Shown one piece after another: positions 22,229 to 30,026 of a stretch of 40,839 nucleotides of DNA (the first letter of the stretch is position 1; the number at the start of each line of letters is the position of its first letter). The translations under genes were made by a program, and so were the position numbers. The stretch is taken from positions 1-40,839 of IMG/VR virus record IMGVR_UViG_3300017759_000019, one strand, 5' to 3'. Below the pieces are notes generated by a model. That model worked only from the letters and a program-made list of their open reading frames with translations. It made no database searches and was not told the origin of the DNA. This DNA comes from a virus.

Positions 22229-22257
22229 TACTATGCCACTTTGTACTAATTAGTCAA
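22229..22257 (-). promoter_or_regulatory. Possible minus-strand promoter
   Basis: TTGACT (22252-22257), 17 bases, ATAGTA (22229-22234). The -35 is excellent but the -10 is weak. It would add transcription to the replication genes. Confidence 0.3.
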
Positions 22258-22549
22258 GTGTGAATCTTGGATCTCTTTTCTTATCTTCTATTCTCCATAC
22301 TCTCCACCCTTCTCCTACTCCCAAATCTCTCAAAGCAAACTGACGATCCCAATAACCATGAACCATCCAATTATGAGCTCTTGATCTAAACCTGTTTGCA
22401 GCAGCAAGAGATCCAAACAAAACAGAATCCCCAATCTCCATATCATGCAAGGTCCAATAAATATCATCAATCTTAAGCCTATGACTCTTTCTACCCAATG
22501 GGTCACATAGCTCAATGAGTGGAATGTTCTTATCTATTTCTAATGGCAT
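22250..22549 (-). CDS. Early protein of unknown function (99 aa)
   Basis: ATG overlaps the stop of the upstream gene (TAATG). The sequence has a compact N-terminal part (I-D-D-I-Y-W-T-L-H-D-M-E-I-G-D-S-V-L-F) and a Trp/Arg-rich second half (A-N-R-F-R-S-R-A-H-N-W and E-G-W-R-V-W-R-I-E-D). A helix with basic residues after a glycine-rich turn could bind nucleic acid, but this is only impression. It is the second gene of the early operon. Confidence 0.55.
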   Translation of the reverse strand: MPLEIDKNIPLIELCDPLGRKSHRLKIDDIYWTLHDMEIGDSVLFGSLAAANRFRSRAHNWMVHGYWDRQFALRDLGVGEGWRVWRIEDKKRDPRFTLD

Positions 22550-22896
22550 TATGCAGCTCTCCTTATATCATGAGAAAGGACCTCATCTCTGAGATCCTCA
22601 TAGGACTTATACATCCATCCAAACTTCCTAGTAGGATGGGACTTAAGTATTTTGGTTTTCTTGATTAGAGGAATCTCTAATTCACGGGCTCTATTGTAGA
22701 CATTGTTCATTTCTATAGCTTCTTCTAAAGTTCGGATATAGCACTTGTCCCACTTAGCTCTACTGATCCTAGTAAAGTTTTGGTCCAAAGTTGGACTCTT
22801 ATATTTCACCCACTTATAACCTACTTTAGCTTGGACCATTCTGTAGCCCCCTATGTAGACCCAGTATTGGGGTAGTTTTTGTGCAGATCTAGTCAT
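22549..22896 (-). CDS. First gene of the early operon, unknown (115 aa)
   Basis: I start at the ATG at 22896, which has AGGAGAACATAAA before it; the open frame to 22932 runs into the promoter -10 box and cannot be translated. The protein is basic, aromatic and mostly helical (W-V-Y-I-G-G-Y-R-M-V-Q-A-K-V-G-Y-K-W-V). As the promoter-proximal early gene it is a candidate host-takeover or anti-defence protein, but no motif proves this. Confidence 0.55.
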   Translation of the reverse strand: MTRSAQKLPQYWVYIGGYRMVQAKVGYKWVKYKSPTLDQNFTRISRAKWDKCYIRTLEEAIEMNNVYNRARELEIPLIKKTKILKSHPTRKFGWMYKSYEDLRDEVLSHDIRRAA

Positions 22897-22930
22897 TTTA
22901 TGTTCTCCTGTTTTTATTGATCTTAATACC

Positions 22931-22960
22931 ATTATACCATATTGGAATACATATGTCCAA
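22931..22960 (-). promoter_or_regulatory. Main early promoter
   Basis: On the minus strand: TTGGAC (22955-22960), 18-base spacer, TATAAT (22931-22936) with TGG before it as an extended -10. The spacer contains TGTATTCCAAT, the operator-like motif. Drives the replication block. Confidence 0.7.
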
Positions 22961-22974
22961 TCGGGATATATTCC
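22938..22974. promoter_or_regulatory. Tandem operator-like sites between the early and packaging genes
   Basis: CATATTGGAATACATATG (22938-22955) and CCAATCGGGATATATTCC (22957-22974) are two adjacent copies of a motif also seen at 16501, 19389 and 29892. The first lies in the early promoter spacer and the second just upstream of its -35. ATTGGA and TCCAAT arms nine bases apart also make an inverted repeat here. Confidence 0.55.
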
Positions 22975-22977
22975 ATG

Positions 22978-23007
22978 TTGTTCTTTTTAGAAAAATAATG
23001 ATAATAT
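22978..23007 (+). promoter_or_regulatory. Candidate promoter for packaging genes
   Basis: TTGTTC (22978-22983), 18-base spacer, TAATAT (23002-23007). The expected start is three to five bases before the terminase small subunit ATG at 23018, so the message would be nearly leaderless. It diverges from the early promoter. Confidence 0.45.
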
Positions 23008-23017
23008 GTGAGAATCT

Positions 23018-23587
23018 ATGACTAAGAAAGCAGCCAAAAAGAAACTAACTCCTGAATTGAGAACTTTAATAAAGTCTGAATTTGTGCAGGGCTGCGAGAC
23101 AGAAACAGGTGATAGAAAACATTACACTATAGAAGAATTGATCAAAAAGCATAATGTAGCATCAGCCACATTATATAGAGCTGCAAGATCTGAAGGATGG
23201 AAATCTTTAAGACAACAGTTTGAAGCAGAGATCCAAGAACAATTAAATGAGAAGAGAGCTAAGCATCTTGTAAAAGAGGGCAAGGCTTTTGATGATAAAT
23301 TTATAAGCAAGTCTCAGGAGATCATTGAGCAAGTAGAATATTACTTTAAGATGAACACTGATGCCTTGAAGATGAAAAGTAAACCATTTCCACCTCAACA
23401 ATTATTAGGACTATGTAATGCTCTTACAGTAGCTCAGAAACTAAGCAAGGTTGCTATGGGTGAAGTCACGGAGAACATCAATGTCAACAGCACTGTCAAA
23501 GAAGCGGAATCGTTCAGAAGAGTTATGGACCTCCTACACGGAGTTAAACGAGACCGCATCAACAGCGACAGCGAATCATTACACTGA
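23018..23587 (+). CDS. Terminase small subunit (189 aa)
   Basis: An N-terminal basic segment (MTKKAAKKKLTPE) leads into a helix-turn-helix at about 35-70 (Y-T-I-E-E-L-I-K-K-H-N-V-A-S-A-T-L-Y-R-A-A-R-S-E-G-W), the DNA-recognition part of small terminases. A long charged coiled coil follows at about 75-150. Its place directly upstream of terL supports the call. The subunit recognises the packaging site and recruits the large subunit. The 3' end overlaps terL by about 107 bases in another frame. Confidence 0.75.
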   Translation: MTKKAAKKKLTPELRTLIKSEFVQGCETETGDRKHYTIEELIKKHNVASATLYRAARSEGWKSLRQQFEAEIQEQLNEKRAKHLVKEGKAFDDKFISKSQEIIEQVEYYFKMNTDALKMKSKPFPPQQLLGLCNALTVAQKLSKVAMGEVTENINVNSTVKEAESFRRVMDLLHGVKRDRINSDSESLH

Positions 23588-24788
23588 ATGGCTGACAACT
23601 GCTAGGAAGAAGCAGCTTACACCTATTACAGACTATTTAGTTTGGCTTATATTGGCAGGTAGAGGATGGGGTAAGACTAGAACTGGAGCTGAAGATATTG
23701 CAATCTATGCAATGGATAATGCTAATGTTAATTGTGCTGTAGTAGCTCCCACTCATGGAGATCTCAGAAGAGTTTGTTTTGGTGGTCCATCAGGATTACT
23801 CTCAATCATACCTAAAGAATGTCTCCTTAAATCTAAAGAACAGGCAGGATATAGCTCAACAGTTTCAGAGATCCGTTTATGGAATGGATCTAAGATCATA
23901 GGATTTGCAGCTCAAGAACCTGAGAGATTAAGAGGACCTCAGTTTCATAGAGCATGGTGTGATGAAGTTGCATCATGGAGATATCCTGAAGCCTTTGATC
24001 AGCTTTTGTTTGGTCTTAGATTAGGAGATAAACCTCAGGTCACAATAACCACTACTCCTAAGCCAACTAAATTAATTAAAGATCTTATTGAAAGAGATGA
24101 TGTTCATATTACAAGAGGATCTACTTTTGAGAATGAAGCTAATCTAGCTGAGTCAGCATTAGCCATGCTTAAAGAAAAGTATGAAGGCACCAATCTAGGA
24201 AGGCAGGAGCTGTATGCAGAGATCATAGAGGACTTTGAAGGCACCTTATGGAATCCTAAGATGATAGATGAAGCAAGAATCAATGATGATAGGGATCTAA
24301 TGAAGATAGTAGTAGCGGTAGATCCTGCTGTCACCGCTAATGACAACTCTGATGAGACTGGTATAGTGATAGTAGGTAAGGATTATAATAATGAGTTCTA
24401 TGTCCTAGAAGATCTATCAGGCAGACATACTGCTGATAAATGGGGTAGAATATGTGTTAATGCTTTTTATGAATGGGAAGCAGATAGAATTATATGTGAA
24501 ACTAATAATGGTGGAGACTTGGTTGAGAGGTTAATAAGAAACATAGATACAAATGTTCCTTATAGATCTGTCAGGGCTACAAGGGGTAAGATCCTTAGAG
24601 CCGAGCCAATCGCAGCTCTATATGAGCAGAGAAGGGTGCATCATGTCGGTGCTTTCCCTGAGCTAGAACAGCAGATGTGTAGTTATACAGGCGATACACA
24701 AAGCTCTCCTGATAGACTAGATGCTTTGGTTTGGGGTTTAACTGAACTTAGCAAGTCTAGCGGAAATGTAAACTGGAGAATAAGTTGA
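23481..24788 (+). CDS. terL: Terminase large subunit (435 aa)
   Basis: The start at ATG 23481 is chosen for its GGAGAACATCA site; a TTG at 23451 is in the same frame. The ATPase has L-A-G-R-G-W-G-K-T (K65) as Walker A and H-R-A-W-C-D-E-V as Walker B. The nuclease has V-A-V-D-P-A-V with following D-E-T-G, and the final S-P-D-R-L-D-A-L-V-W-G block. It is the packaging motor and cutter. The family is the HK97-like TerL of siphoviruses. It ends one base before the portal ATG. Confidence 0.93.
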   Translation: MSTALSKKRNRSEELWTSYTELNETASTATANHYTEWLTTARKKQLTPITDYLVWLILAGRGWGKTRTGAEDIAIYAMDNANVNCAVVAPTHGDLRRVCFGGPSGLLSIIPKECLLKSKEQAGYSSTVSEIRLWNGSKIIGFAAQEPERLRGPQFHRAWCDEVASWRYPEAFDQLLFGLRLGDKPQVTITTTPKPTKLIKDLIERDDVHITRGSTFENEANLAESALAMLKEKYEGTNLGRQELYAEIIEDFEGTLWNPKMIDEARINDDRDLMKIVVAVDPAVTANDNSDETGIVIVGKDYNNEFYVLEDLSGRHTADKWGRICVNAFYEWEADRIICETNNGGDLVERLIRNIDTNVPYRSVRATRGKILRAEPIAALYEQRRVHHVGAFPELEQQMCSYTGDTQSSPDRLDALVWGLTELSKSSGNVNWRIS

Positions 24789-24789
24789 T

Positions 24790-26853
24790 ATGGCAGATAA
24801 TAGAAACATTTTAGATAGGTTGCTAAATAGAAATCAGCCTAATCAAACAAAGAACTCAAATATGATGGGTTATTTTGGTGTAGGTACTGAAGAGCCAAAG
24901 GCTTATAAATATCAGGATCTAGCAAAAGAAGGGTATCTTAAAAACGCTATAGTCTATAGATGCGTTAATGAGATATCAAAAGGAGCTGCAGCAGTTGGCT
25001 TCAATGTTAGATTTAAGAATGACACTATATTAGAACAGCATCCTCTAATAGATCTACTCAATAGACCTAATCCTCAGCAGTCTTATTCAGAGTTCTTTGG
25101 ATCTCTATATGGATACCTGCTTCTTAGTGGTAATACATATGTTCTTAAAACAGGTAGCGACAGAGGAGCCCCAAGAGAGCTGCATCAACTTAGACCTGAC
25201 AGGATAGAAATCAAGGGCAGTGGAAACCCTATACCTGAAAAATACATTTATAAGATCAATGGTAAAGTTCAGGGGACCTATGATGTAGATCAAGACAATG
25301 GTTACAGTGAGCTTAAACATATCAAACTATGGAATCCTATGGATGATTACTATGGCTGTTCACCTTTAGCTGCAGCAGCAGTAGAGGTAGATCAACATAA
25401 TATGATGGCAAAGCATAATGTAAACCTTTTAGCTAACGGAGCTAGACCATCAGGAGCTGTTATATTTAAGCCACAAGATGATGCAGGGTTTGCCATGAAC
25501 TTAACTGATTCACAAAGGCAACAACTTCTAACAGACTTAAACAACAGATTTAGTGGTGCAGGTAATGCAGGTAGACCAATGCTATTGGAGGGAGACTTTG
25601 ACTGGAAGGAAATGGGTCTGAGTCCAAAAGATATGGACTTCTTAAATCTAAAACATCTATCAGCTACTGATATTGCTATGTGCTTTGGTGTTCCTTCTCA
25701 ATTAGTAGGAGTTCCTGATTCACAAACTTATTCAAATGTAGCAGAAGCAAGATTAGCTCTGTATGAAGAAACAATCATACCTTATCTATCTAAGATCCAA
25801 AGTGACATGAATGAATGGTTAGTGCCTATGTTTGGTGATGGGCTGAGCTTAGAGTTTGATGTAGATTCTATTCCTGCTCTTTCAGAGAGGAGAAAGAAGA
25901 TCTATGAGAATGTCACCAGTGCTGTAAGAGAAGGCATCATGACAAGGAATGAAGCTAGAGAAAGAATAGGACTAGAGCCTGTAGATGGCGGAGATGGTCT
26001 TTATGTTGCAGCTAATATGTTCCCTCTTGGTGATGGTGATGTTCCTGAACCTGCAGATCCAGTAGAAGAAGAAGATCTTGAAACATATGATCCTGCAGAA
26101 GCAGAAGAGGAAGATGATAAAGACTTTGATGATTGGGTATCTATGAGCAAAGACATAGACACTGCTAAAGCTCTAAGTGATATAGACACTAAGCCAACTG
26201 CAACTATGGCGAATAACGCAGAGAGAGGGTTGGCACTCAGAAAAAAGCATAAAAGGGGTGGAACCTCTATAGGAGTTGCTAGAGCTAATCAGCTAGTAGC
26301 TAGAGAGAACCTCTCCTTATCAACAATTAAAAGAATGTATAGTTTCTTCAGTAGGCATGAAGTAGATAAACAGGGTCAGGGTTTCAACTCAGGAGAAGAA
26401 GGCTATCCGTCTGCAGGTAAGATAGCGTGGCTGCTTTGGGGTGGAGACTCAGGCTTTGCATGGTCTAAATCAAAACGAGATGCTATAGAAAGGGAAGAAG
26501 CTAAGTCAGGATGGTTTGATCATGAGTTCTTAGAGAACAACATTCCGACTATTACCAAAGTAAGTGCAGCAGTAAAGAAAGGATTACAAAAGAAAGCTGA
26601 TGATCATAATGAAAAGCATGGTGACAGCAAGACAAAGAAAACAAATGTAAGAACCCTTACATCAGTATTTAATAGAGGTGTAGGAGCTTATAGAAGCAAT
26701 CCTAGCTCTGTTAGACCTACAGTGAACTCAGAAGAGCAGTGGGCTTATGCAAGAGTCAACAGTTATTTATATGCCTTGAGAAATGGGAAGTTCAGGAGTG
26801 GGAAGCATGATACTGACCTATTCCCTAAAGGACATCCTCTCTCAAGTAAATGA
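24790..26853 (+). CDS. HK97-type portal protein with long C-terminal extension (687 aa)
   Basis: Residues 1-400 fit HK97 portals: V-Y-R-C-V-N-E-I-S-K-G, H-P-L-I-D-L-L-N-R-P-N, S-G-N-T-Y-V-L, and F-G-V-P-S-Q-L-V-G near 300. Instead of ending near 420 the chain continues through an acidic linker (about 425-470) into two unfamiliar parts. One is at about 475-570, with R-G-L-A-L-R-K-K-H-K-R-G-G-T-S-I-G-V-A-R-A and W-L-L-W-G-G-D-S. The other is at about 590-687, with V-N-S-Y-L-Y-A-L-R-N-G-K-F and D-L-F-P-K-G-H-P-L. Similar blocks occur in other marine phage proteins, but I know no function. The stop overlaps the MuF gene ATG. Confidence 0.9.
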   Translation: MADNRNILDRLLNRNQPNQTKNSNMMGYFGVGTEEPKAYKYQDLAKEGYLKNAIVYRCVNEISKGAAAVGFNVRFKNDTILEQHPLIDLLNRPNPQQSYSEFFGSLYGYLLLSGNTYVLKTGSDRGAPRELHQLRPDRIEIKGSGNPIPEKYIYKINGKVQGTYDVDQDNGYSELKHIKLWNPMDDYYGCSPLAAAAVEVDQHNMMAKHNVNLLANGARPSGAVIFKPQDDAGFAMNLTDSQRQQLLTDLNNRFSGAGNAGRPMLLEGDFDWKEMGLSPKDMDFLNLKHLSATDIAMCFGVPSQLVGVPDSQTYSNVAEARLALYEETIIPYLSKIQSDMNEWLVPMFGDGLSLEFDVDSIPALSERRKKIYENVTSAVREGIMTRNEARERIGLEPVDGGDGLYVAANMFPLGDGDVPEPADPVEEEDLETYDPAEAEEEDDKDFDDWVSMSKDIDTAKALSDIDTKPTATMANNAERGLALRKKHKRGGTSIGVARANQLVARENLSLSTIKRMYSFFSRHEVDKQGQGFNSGEEGYPSAGKIAWLLWGGDSGFAWSKSKRDAIEREEAKSGWFDHEFLENNIPTITKVSAAVKKGLQKKADDHNEKHGDSKTKKTNVRTLTSVFNRGVGAYRSNPSSVRPTVNSEEQWAYARVNSYLYALRNGKFRSGKHDTDLFPKGHPLSSK

Positions 26854-28757
26854 AACTAAAGACTAAGCAATTTCATACCTTTAAAAGGGGCAGAGTAAAC
26901 TCTAGGCTAGAAGCTAGAAAGCAGAGAGTGCTTATTAATAATCTTTCTAAGAGATGTAATAAGAACCTATCTAACCTATTCAGGAAGTTCACTAATACCA
27001 ATCTCTACTTATATAAGACTACAGGGATCTATGAACCTCAGGCAGCATCACAAAGACTAAAAGAAGATCTCTTTCCAGTAATGATGAGCCACTATAGAAG
27101 AGTTCATCTTGCAGTCTATAAGGGCAATGAAGAGCTGTATAAAGGACTATTTAAGTCTCAGGAAGCGTTTGTATTTGGCAGATCCAAAGAATTTGAATCA
27201 ATGATAGCTCTTTATTTTGGATCTAAGGAGTTTGTTCTATCAGGTATAGCTGATGATATGTCTAAGAAGATCCTCAGGCTTATAGGGCAAGGCAGAGCTG
27301 ACAACTTAACTTTAGATCAGATCACAAGGAATGTAGCTAATCAGTTCTTACCCATCAGTCTTAGAAGAGCTAATCTAATAGCAAGAACAGAAACGCACAA
27401 TGCAGCTTCATTCTCTAATCACAAATACCATGAGCAGCTTCAGGGAGATCTAGGAATAGAGATGGTCAAGAAGTGGGTGGCTACTTCTGATGAGAGAACA
27501 AGATCTTTTCATGCTGAAGTAAATGGATCTATTGTAGGCATGGATGAGAAGTTCCTTGTAGCAGGAGCTAGGATGGCATATGCAGGAGATCCTGCAGGTG
27601 GTGCTAAGAATGTTATTAACTGTAGATGCACTGTTGTCTATGTAGAAGCAGAAGATCAATTAGATGGAGATCTAGCAGGTGATTCAGTAGATGGCATAAC
27701 TGACACTGTTCCAAAATATGTACCTAAGATGACAAGAGGTGGATTTACACCGCAAGGAATAAACTTCAGAGACACTGTAGCAAGAGCATTAGGATCAGGT
27801 AATGCTTTAAAAAGGATTCAAGAGACAATTAAGAATAACTCTAAGAAGTGGGGAGTAGCCAATCAGAAAAATCCAAGAGCTTTAGCTTCAGATCCGTTTT
27901 TTAATGCAAGGCAAAGTGCTAAGTCAGGTGATGCTATTCACCGATTTAGAGGAACTCATGCAAGAGACTTTGGAAGAACTGCAATCACAAAAACACAATT
28001 AAAGAACGCAGGATATACAGAATTTGAGTCTAAGATGTTCTTTGAAGCACTAGACGAAGCCTTAGGAGATATGAATAAAATGTCTGAAGCCTTTGGTATA
28101 CCCCCCTTAAGAGGTTTAAAAAGTGCAGGTAGGAATAAAAGAATGAACGCAAGTATGGGTGATGGTGTCATGAATATAAATCTTAAAAATGTTAGAAAGT
28201 ATTTCATGAGCAAAAAAATAGCCTATGCTTCTGCTGAGACTGCAGAGGATCTTGTAAAGGAAATTGGTGATGCAGCTACAGAAGCATCTAAACCTGACTA
28301 CATGAAACTATCAAAATGGACAAGAGCTGATGATGCTAAAGATATTCCTTACTCTGTCAAGGCGTATATGGATAATGGTGTAGATGAATTTAAGGCTCTT
28401 ATGTATCATGAGTATGGTCATCATGTTCATCAATCATTGCATTTAGATTTTACAGATCTAGCTTCTTATATGAATACTCTTGAACCTGCAATGTTTGAGA
28501 GATACTCAGGTTTTGCTGAAGAAGCTATTAAAAACAGAGTTCAATATAATCTAGGACTTAAAGAGACAGGTCCACTTGGCAGAGCCTATTGGGGTCCTTC
28601 AAAGTATGGCAACAGTCAGCCTGTAGAATGGTTTGCTGAGAACTTTGCACTATGGGCTAAGGGCGGTCATGATGCCTTGATTTCACCACAATTTTTATTG
28701 GTGATAGAAGATTTTATGGAACATGGAAGGAACTTCAACTTCGGGAAACCTAGATAA
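26850..28757 (+). CDS. MuF-type head morphogenesis protein fused to a zinc metallopeptidase-like domain (635 aa)
   Basis: Residues about 175-270 are a MuF domain: A-R-T-E-T-H-N-A, K-K-W-V-A-T-S-D-E-R-T-R-S-F-H, and N-C-R-C-T-V-V-Y. The C-terminal half carries a gluzincin-like centre: H520-E521-Y-G-H524 within A-L-M-Y-H-E-Y-G-H-H-V-H-Q-S, and a downstream W-F-A-E-N-F-A-L-W giving E597 (or E593) as third zinc ligand. MuF proteins are minor head proteins, some injected with DNA, and MuF fusions often carry toxin or enzyme domains. A protease delivered to the host or a head-maturation enzyme are both possible. Start overlaps the portal stop (ATGA). Confidence 0.82.
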   Translation: MKLKTKQFHTFKRGRVNSRLEARKQRVLINNLSKRCNKNLSNLFRKFTNTNLYLYKTTGIYEPQAASQRLKEDLFPVMMSHYRRVHLAVYKGNEELYKGLFKSQEAFVFGRSKEFESMIALYFGSKEFVLSGIADDMSKKILRLIGQGRADNLTLDQITRNVANQFLPISLRRANLIARTETHNAASFSNHKYHEQLQGDLGIEMVKKWVATSDERTRSFHAEVNGSIVGMDEKFLVAGARMAYAGDPAGGAKNVINCRCTVVYVEAEDQLDGDLAGDSVDGITDTVPKYVPKMTRGGFTPQGINFRDTVARALGSGNALKRIQETIKNNSKKWGVANQKNPRALASDPFFNARQSAKSGDAIHRFRGTHARDFGRTAITKTQLKNAGYTEFESKMFFEALDEALGDMNKMSEAFGIPPLRGLKSAGRNKRMNASMGDGVMNINLKNVRKYFMSKKIAYASAETAEDLVKEIGDAATEASKPDYMKLSKWTRADDAKDIPYSVKAYMDNGVDEFKALMYHEYGHHVHQSLHLDFTDLASYMNTLEPAMFERYSGFAEEAIKNRVQYNLGLKETGPLGRAYWGPSKYGNSQPVEWFAENFALWAKGGHDALISPQFLLVIEDFMEHGRNFNFGKPR

Positions 28758-28930
28758 TGAATATCAATCAGCTACAAGTAAAATATAACAAACTAATAGA
28801 AGGAGATCAGCCCTCAGTAGAAAACATTAAAGCAGCAAGAAAACTCTTAAGATCATACAAGACCAAAGATCCTGATGAAGAAGAGATTTTAAGTTGGTTG
28901 TTTGAAGGGTTGTATCTATTGAATGGATGA
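28757..28930 (+). CDS. Small helical protein (57 aa)
   Basis: ATG at 28757 overlaps the MuF stop (TAATG), and the frame ends at TGA 28928-28930. The product (MNINQLQVKYNKLIEGDQPS..., with E-E-I-L-S-W-L-F-E-G-L-Y-L-L-N-G) is helical and acidic. It could be a head-gene accessory protein. The 66 bases after it show only a 21-codon frame. Confidence 0.55.
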   Translation: MNINQLQVKYNKLIEGDQPSVENIKAARKLLRSYKTKDPDEEEILSWLFEGLYLLNG

Positions 28931-28996
28931 AGTATAAAAAGTATAGATTTATAGAATCTTACAAAGGAACAATAATAGATATTTACATATAGACAT

Positions 28997-29413
28997 ATGA
29001 AGAAAGGTATAACAGCAGGAGCTTTTGATTTATTACACGCAGGACATATAGCAATGCTTGAAGAAGCTAAAGCTGTATGTGATCACCTGCTTGTAGCAAT
29101 CCAGTTAGATCCCTCAATAGATAGACCTGAAAAGAATAAACCAATTCAATCCATAGTAGAAAGGCAAATACAGATCAAAGCTATCAAGTGGGTAGATGAC
29201 ATTATTGTCTATAACAGAGAGCAGGAGCTAAGAGATATTCTTTACACCTTACCCCTAGATATTAGGATCATTGGATCCGAATATATGGATCAATATTTTA
29301 CTGGAAAGCAGATATGTGAAGAGATGGGAATAGAGGTTTATTATAACTCTAGGAAGCACCAGTTTAGCTCTACTGAGCTTAGAAAAAGAAAAGGGGTCAT
29401 AGACCCCCTTTAG
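28997..29413 (+). CDS. Cytidylyltransferase-like nucleotidyltransferase (138 aa)
   Basis: The fold signature is clear: T-A-G-A-F-D-L-L-H-A-G-H (H14 and H17 of the HxGH motif) and F-S-S-T-E-L-R-K-R near the end (ISSTxxR type). Such enzymes join a phosphoalcohol or sugar phosphate to CTP or ATP, as in TagD and RfaE-type proteins. Length matches the single-domain family. Placed among head genes, it may act on host cell-envelope precursors or phage sugars, but the substrate cannot be read from sequence. No ribosome site is obvious. Confidence 0.85.
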   Translation: MKKGITAGAFDLLHAGHIAMLEEAKAVCDHLLVAIQLDPSIDRPEKNKPIQSIVERQIQIKAIKWVDDIIVYNREQELRDILYTLPLDIRIIGSEYMDQYFTGKQICEEMGIEVYYNSRKHQFSSTELRKRKGVIDPL

Positions 29414-29437
29414 AAAAACCCCTCCTTAGAAGGAAGG
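29413..29437 (-). terminator. Terminator of the isolated minus-strand gene
   Basis: On the minus strand: CTTCCT-TCTA-AGGAGG followed by GGTTTTT; six pairs with one wobble. The stop codon lies in the loop. A GGGGTC-ATA-GACCCC hairpin just upstream on the plus strand may help stop the convergent message. Confidence 0.5.
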
Positions 29438-29839
29438 ATCTTGATAATATCTTCTTGTACCAAAGTGGATATATCCATGACCTTTTCTGAATCTATTAGT
29501 TGCTTCATTTTTAAATGAAACTTTATAAGTGTTGTCATGTACCCAGTTTTTTTCCTGAACATATTGCTCAGCTCCGTTAGGGTTTGGGATATAGATATAA
29601 GACTGCTTTCCACCATATTCAAAACTATGATTTCCATCAGGTCTATGATCATCTTTTCTTAGGGTAATAGTTCTATTACCTTTCTTACCAGTGATTTCAG
29701 TGACAGTATAAGGATAGCTATCAGAACCACTTGATCTAGTAGCAGCCATGCCTACTTGAATGTCTAGTCTGCCTTCTAGTTCTAATTCTGTATCAACAAG
29801 GTTGCTGATGAAGTCTGAGATGTTAGTTGAGTTTGTCAT
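29426..29839 (-). CDS. Isolated early-type gene within the head module, unknown (137 aa)
   Basis: The gene runs against all its neighbours. It has its own good promoter with the shared operator motif and the same start context (CAATAAAATGACA) as the early genes, so it is an early gene. The protein has a beta-rich core (Q-V-G-M-A-A-T-R, Y-P-Y-T-V-T-E-I, R-T-I-T-L-R-K-D-D) and ends in R-R-Y-Y-Q-D-P-S-F. Small phage proteins with this V-G-M-x-A-T start and YYxxSF end are familiar but uncharacterised. A host-takeover or anti-defence role is only a guess from its placement. Confidence 0.7.
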   Translation of the reverse strand: MTNSTNISDFISNLVDTELELEGRLDIQVGMAATRSSGSDSYPYTVTEITGKKGNRTITLRKDDHRPDGNHSFEYGGKQSYIYIPNPNGAEQYVQEKNWVHDNTYKVSFKNEATNRFRKGHGYIHFGTRRYYQDPSF

Positions 29840-29881
29840 TTTATTGTCCTGCTCTAAGAGCTTTTAATTGATTATGAATTT

Positions 29882-29911
29882 ATTATAAACCCAAATTGGA
29901 ATACACTGCAA
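29882..29911 (-). promoter_or_regulatory. Promoter of the isolated minus gene, with operator motif
   Basis: TTGCAG (29906-29911), 18-base spacer, TATAAT (29882-29887) on the minus strand. The plus-strand sequence CAAATTGGAATACACTGC (29892-29909) is another copy of the shared early motif. Confidence 0.65.
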
Positions 29912-29946
29912 GAACAAAATGAACTATTTTATAATATCACTACATA

Positions 29947-29975
29947 TTGTGCTAAAGTTGCTCTTGAGATACTAT
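29947..29975 (+). promoter_or_regulatory. Candidate promoter for prohead protease and capsid genes
   Basis: TTGTGC (29947-29952), 17 bases, TACTAT (29970-29975). It lies 51 bases before the protease ATG. A TATAAT at 30004 without a matching -35 is an alternative. Confidence 0.4.
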
Positions 29976-30026
29976 ATAACAAGAAATCCTAGATATAGTG
30001 ATTTATAATTTTGGGAGATTGACACT

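Noticed and set aside
28927-28992. 21-codon frame MKYKKYRFIESYKGTIIDIY...
   Set aside because: Overlaps the previous stop like a real gene, but it is too short and has no ribosome site or known relative to support.
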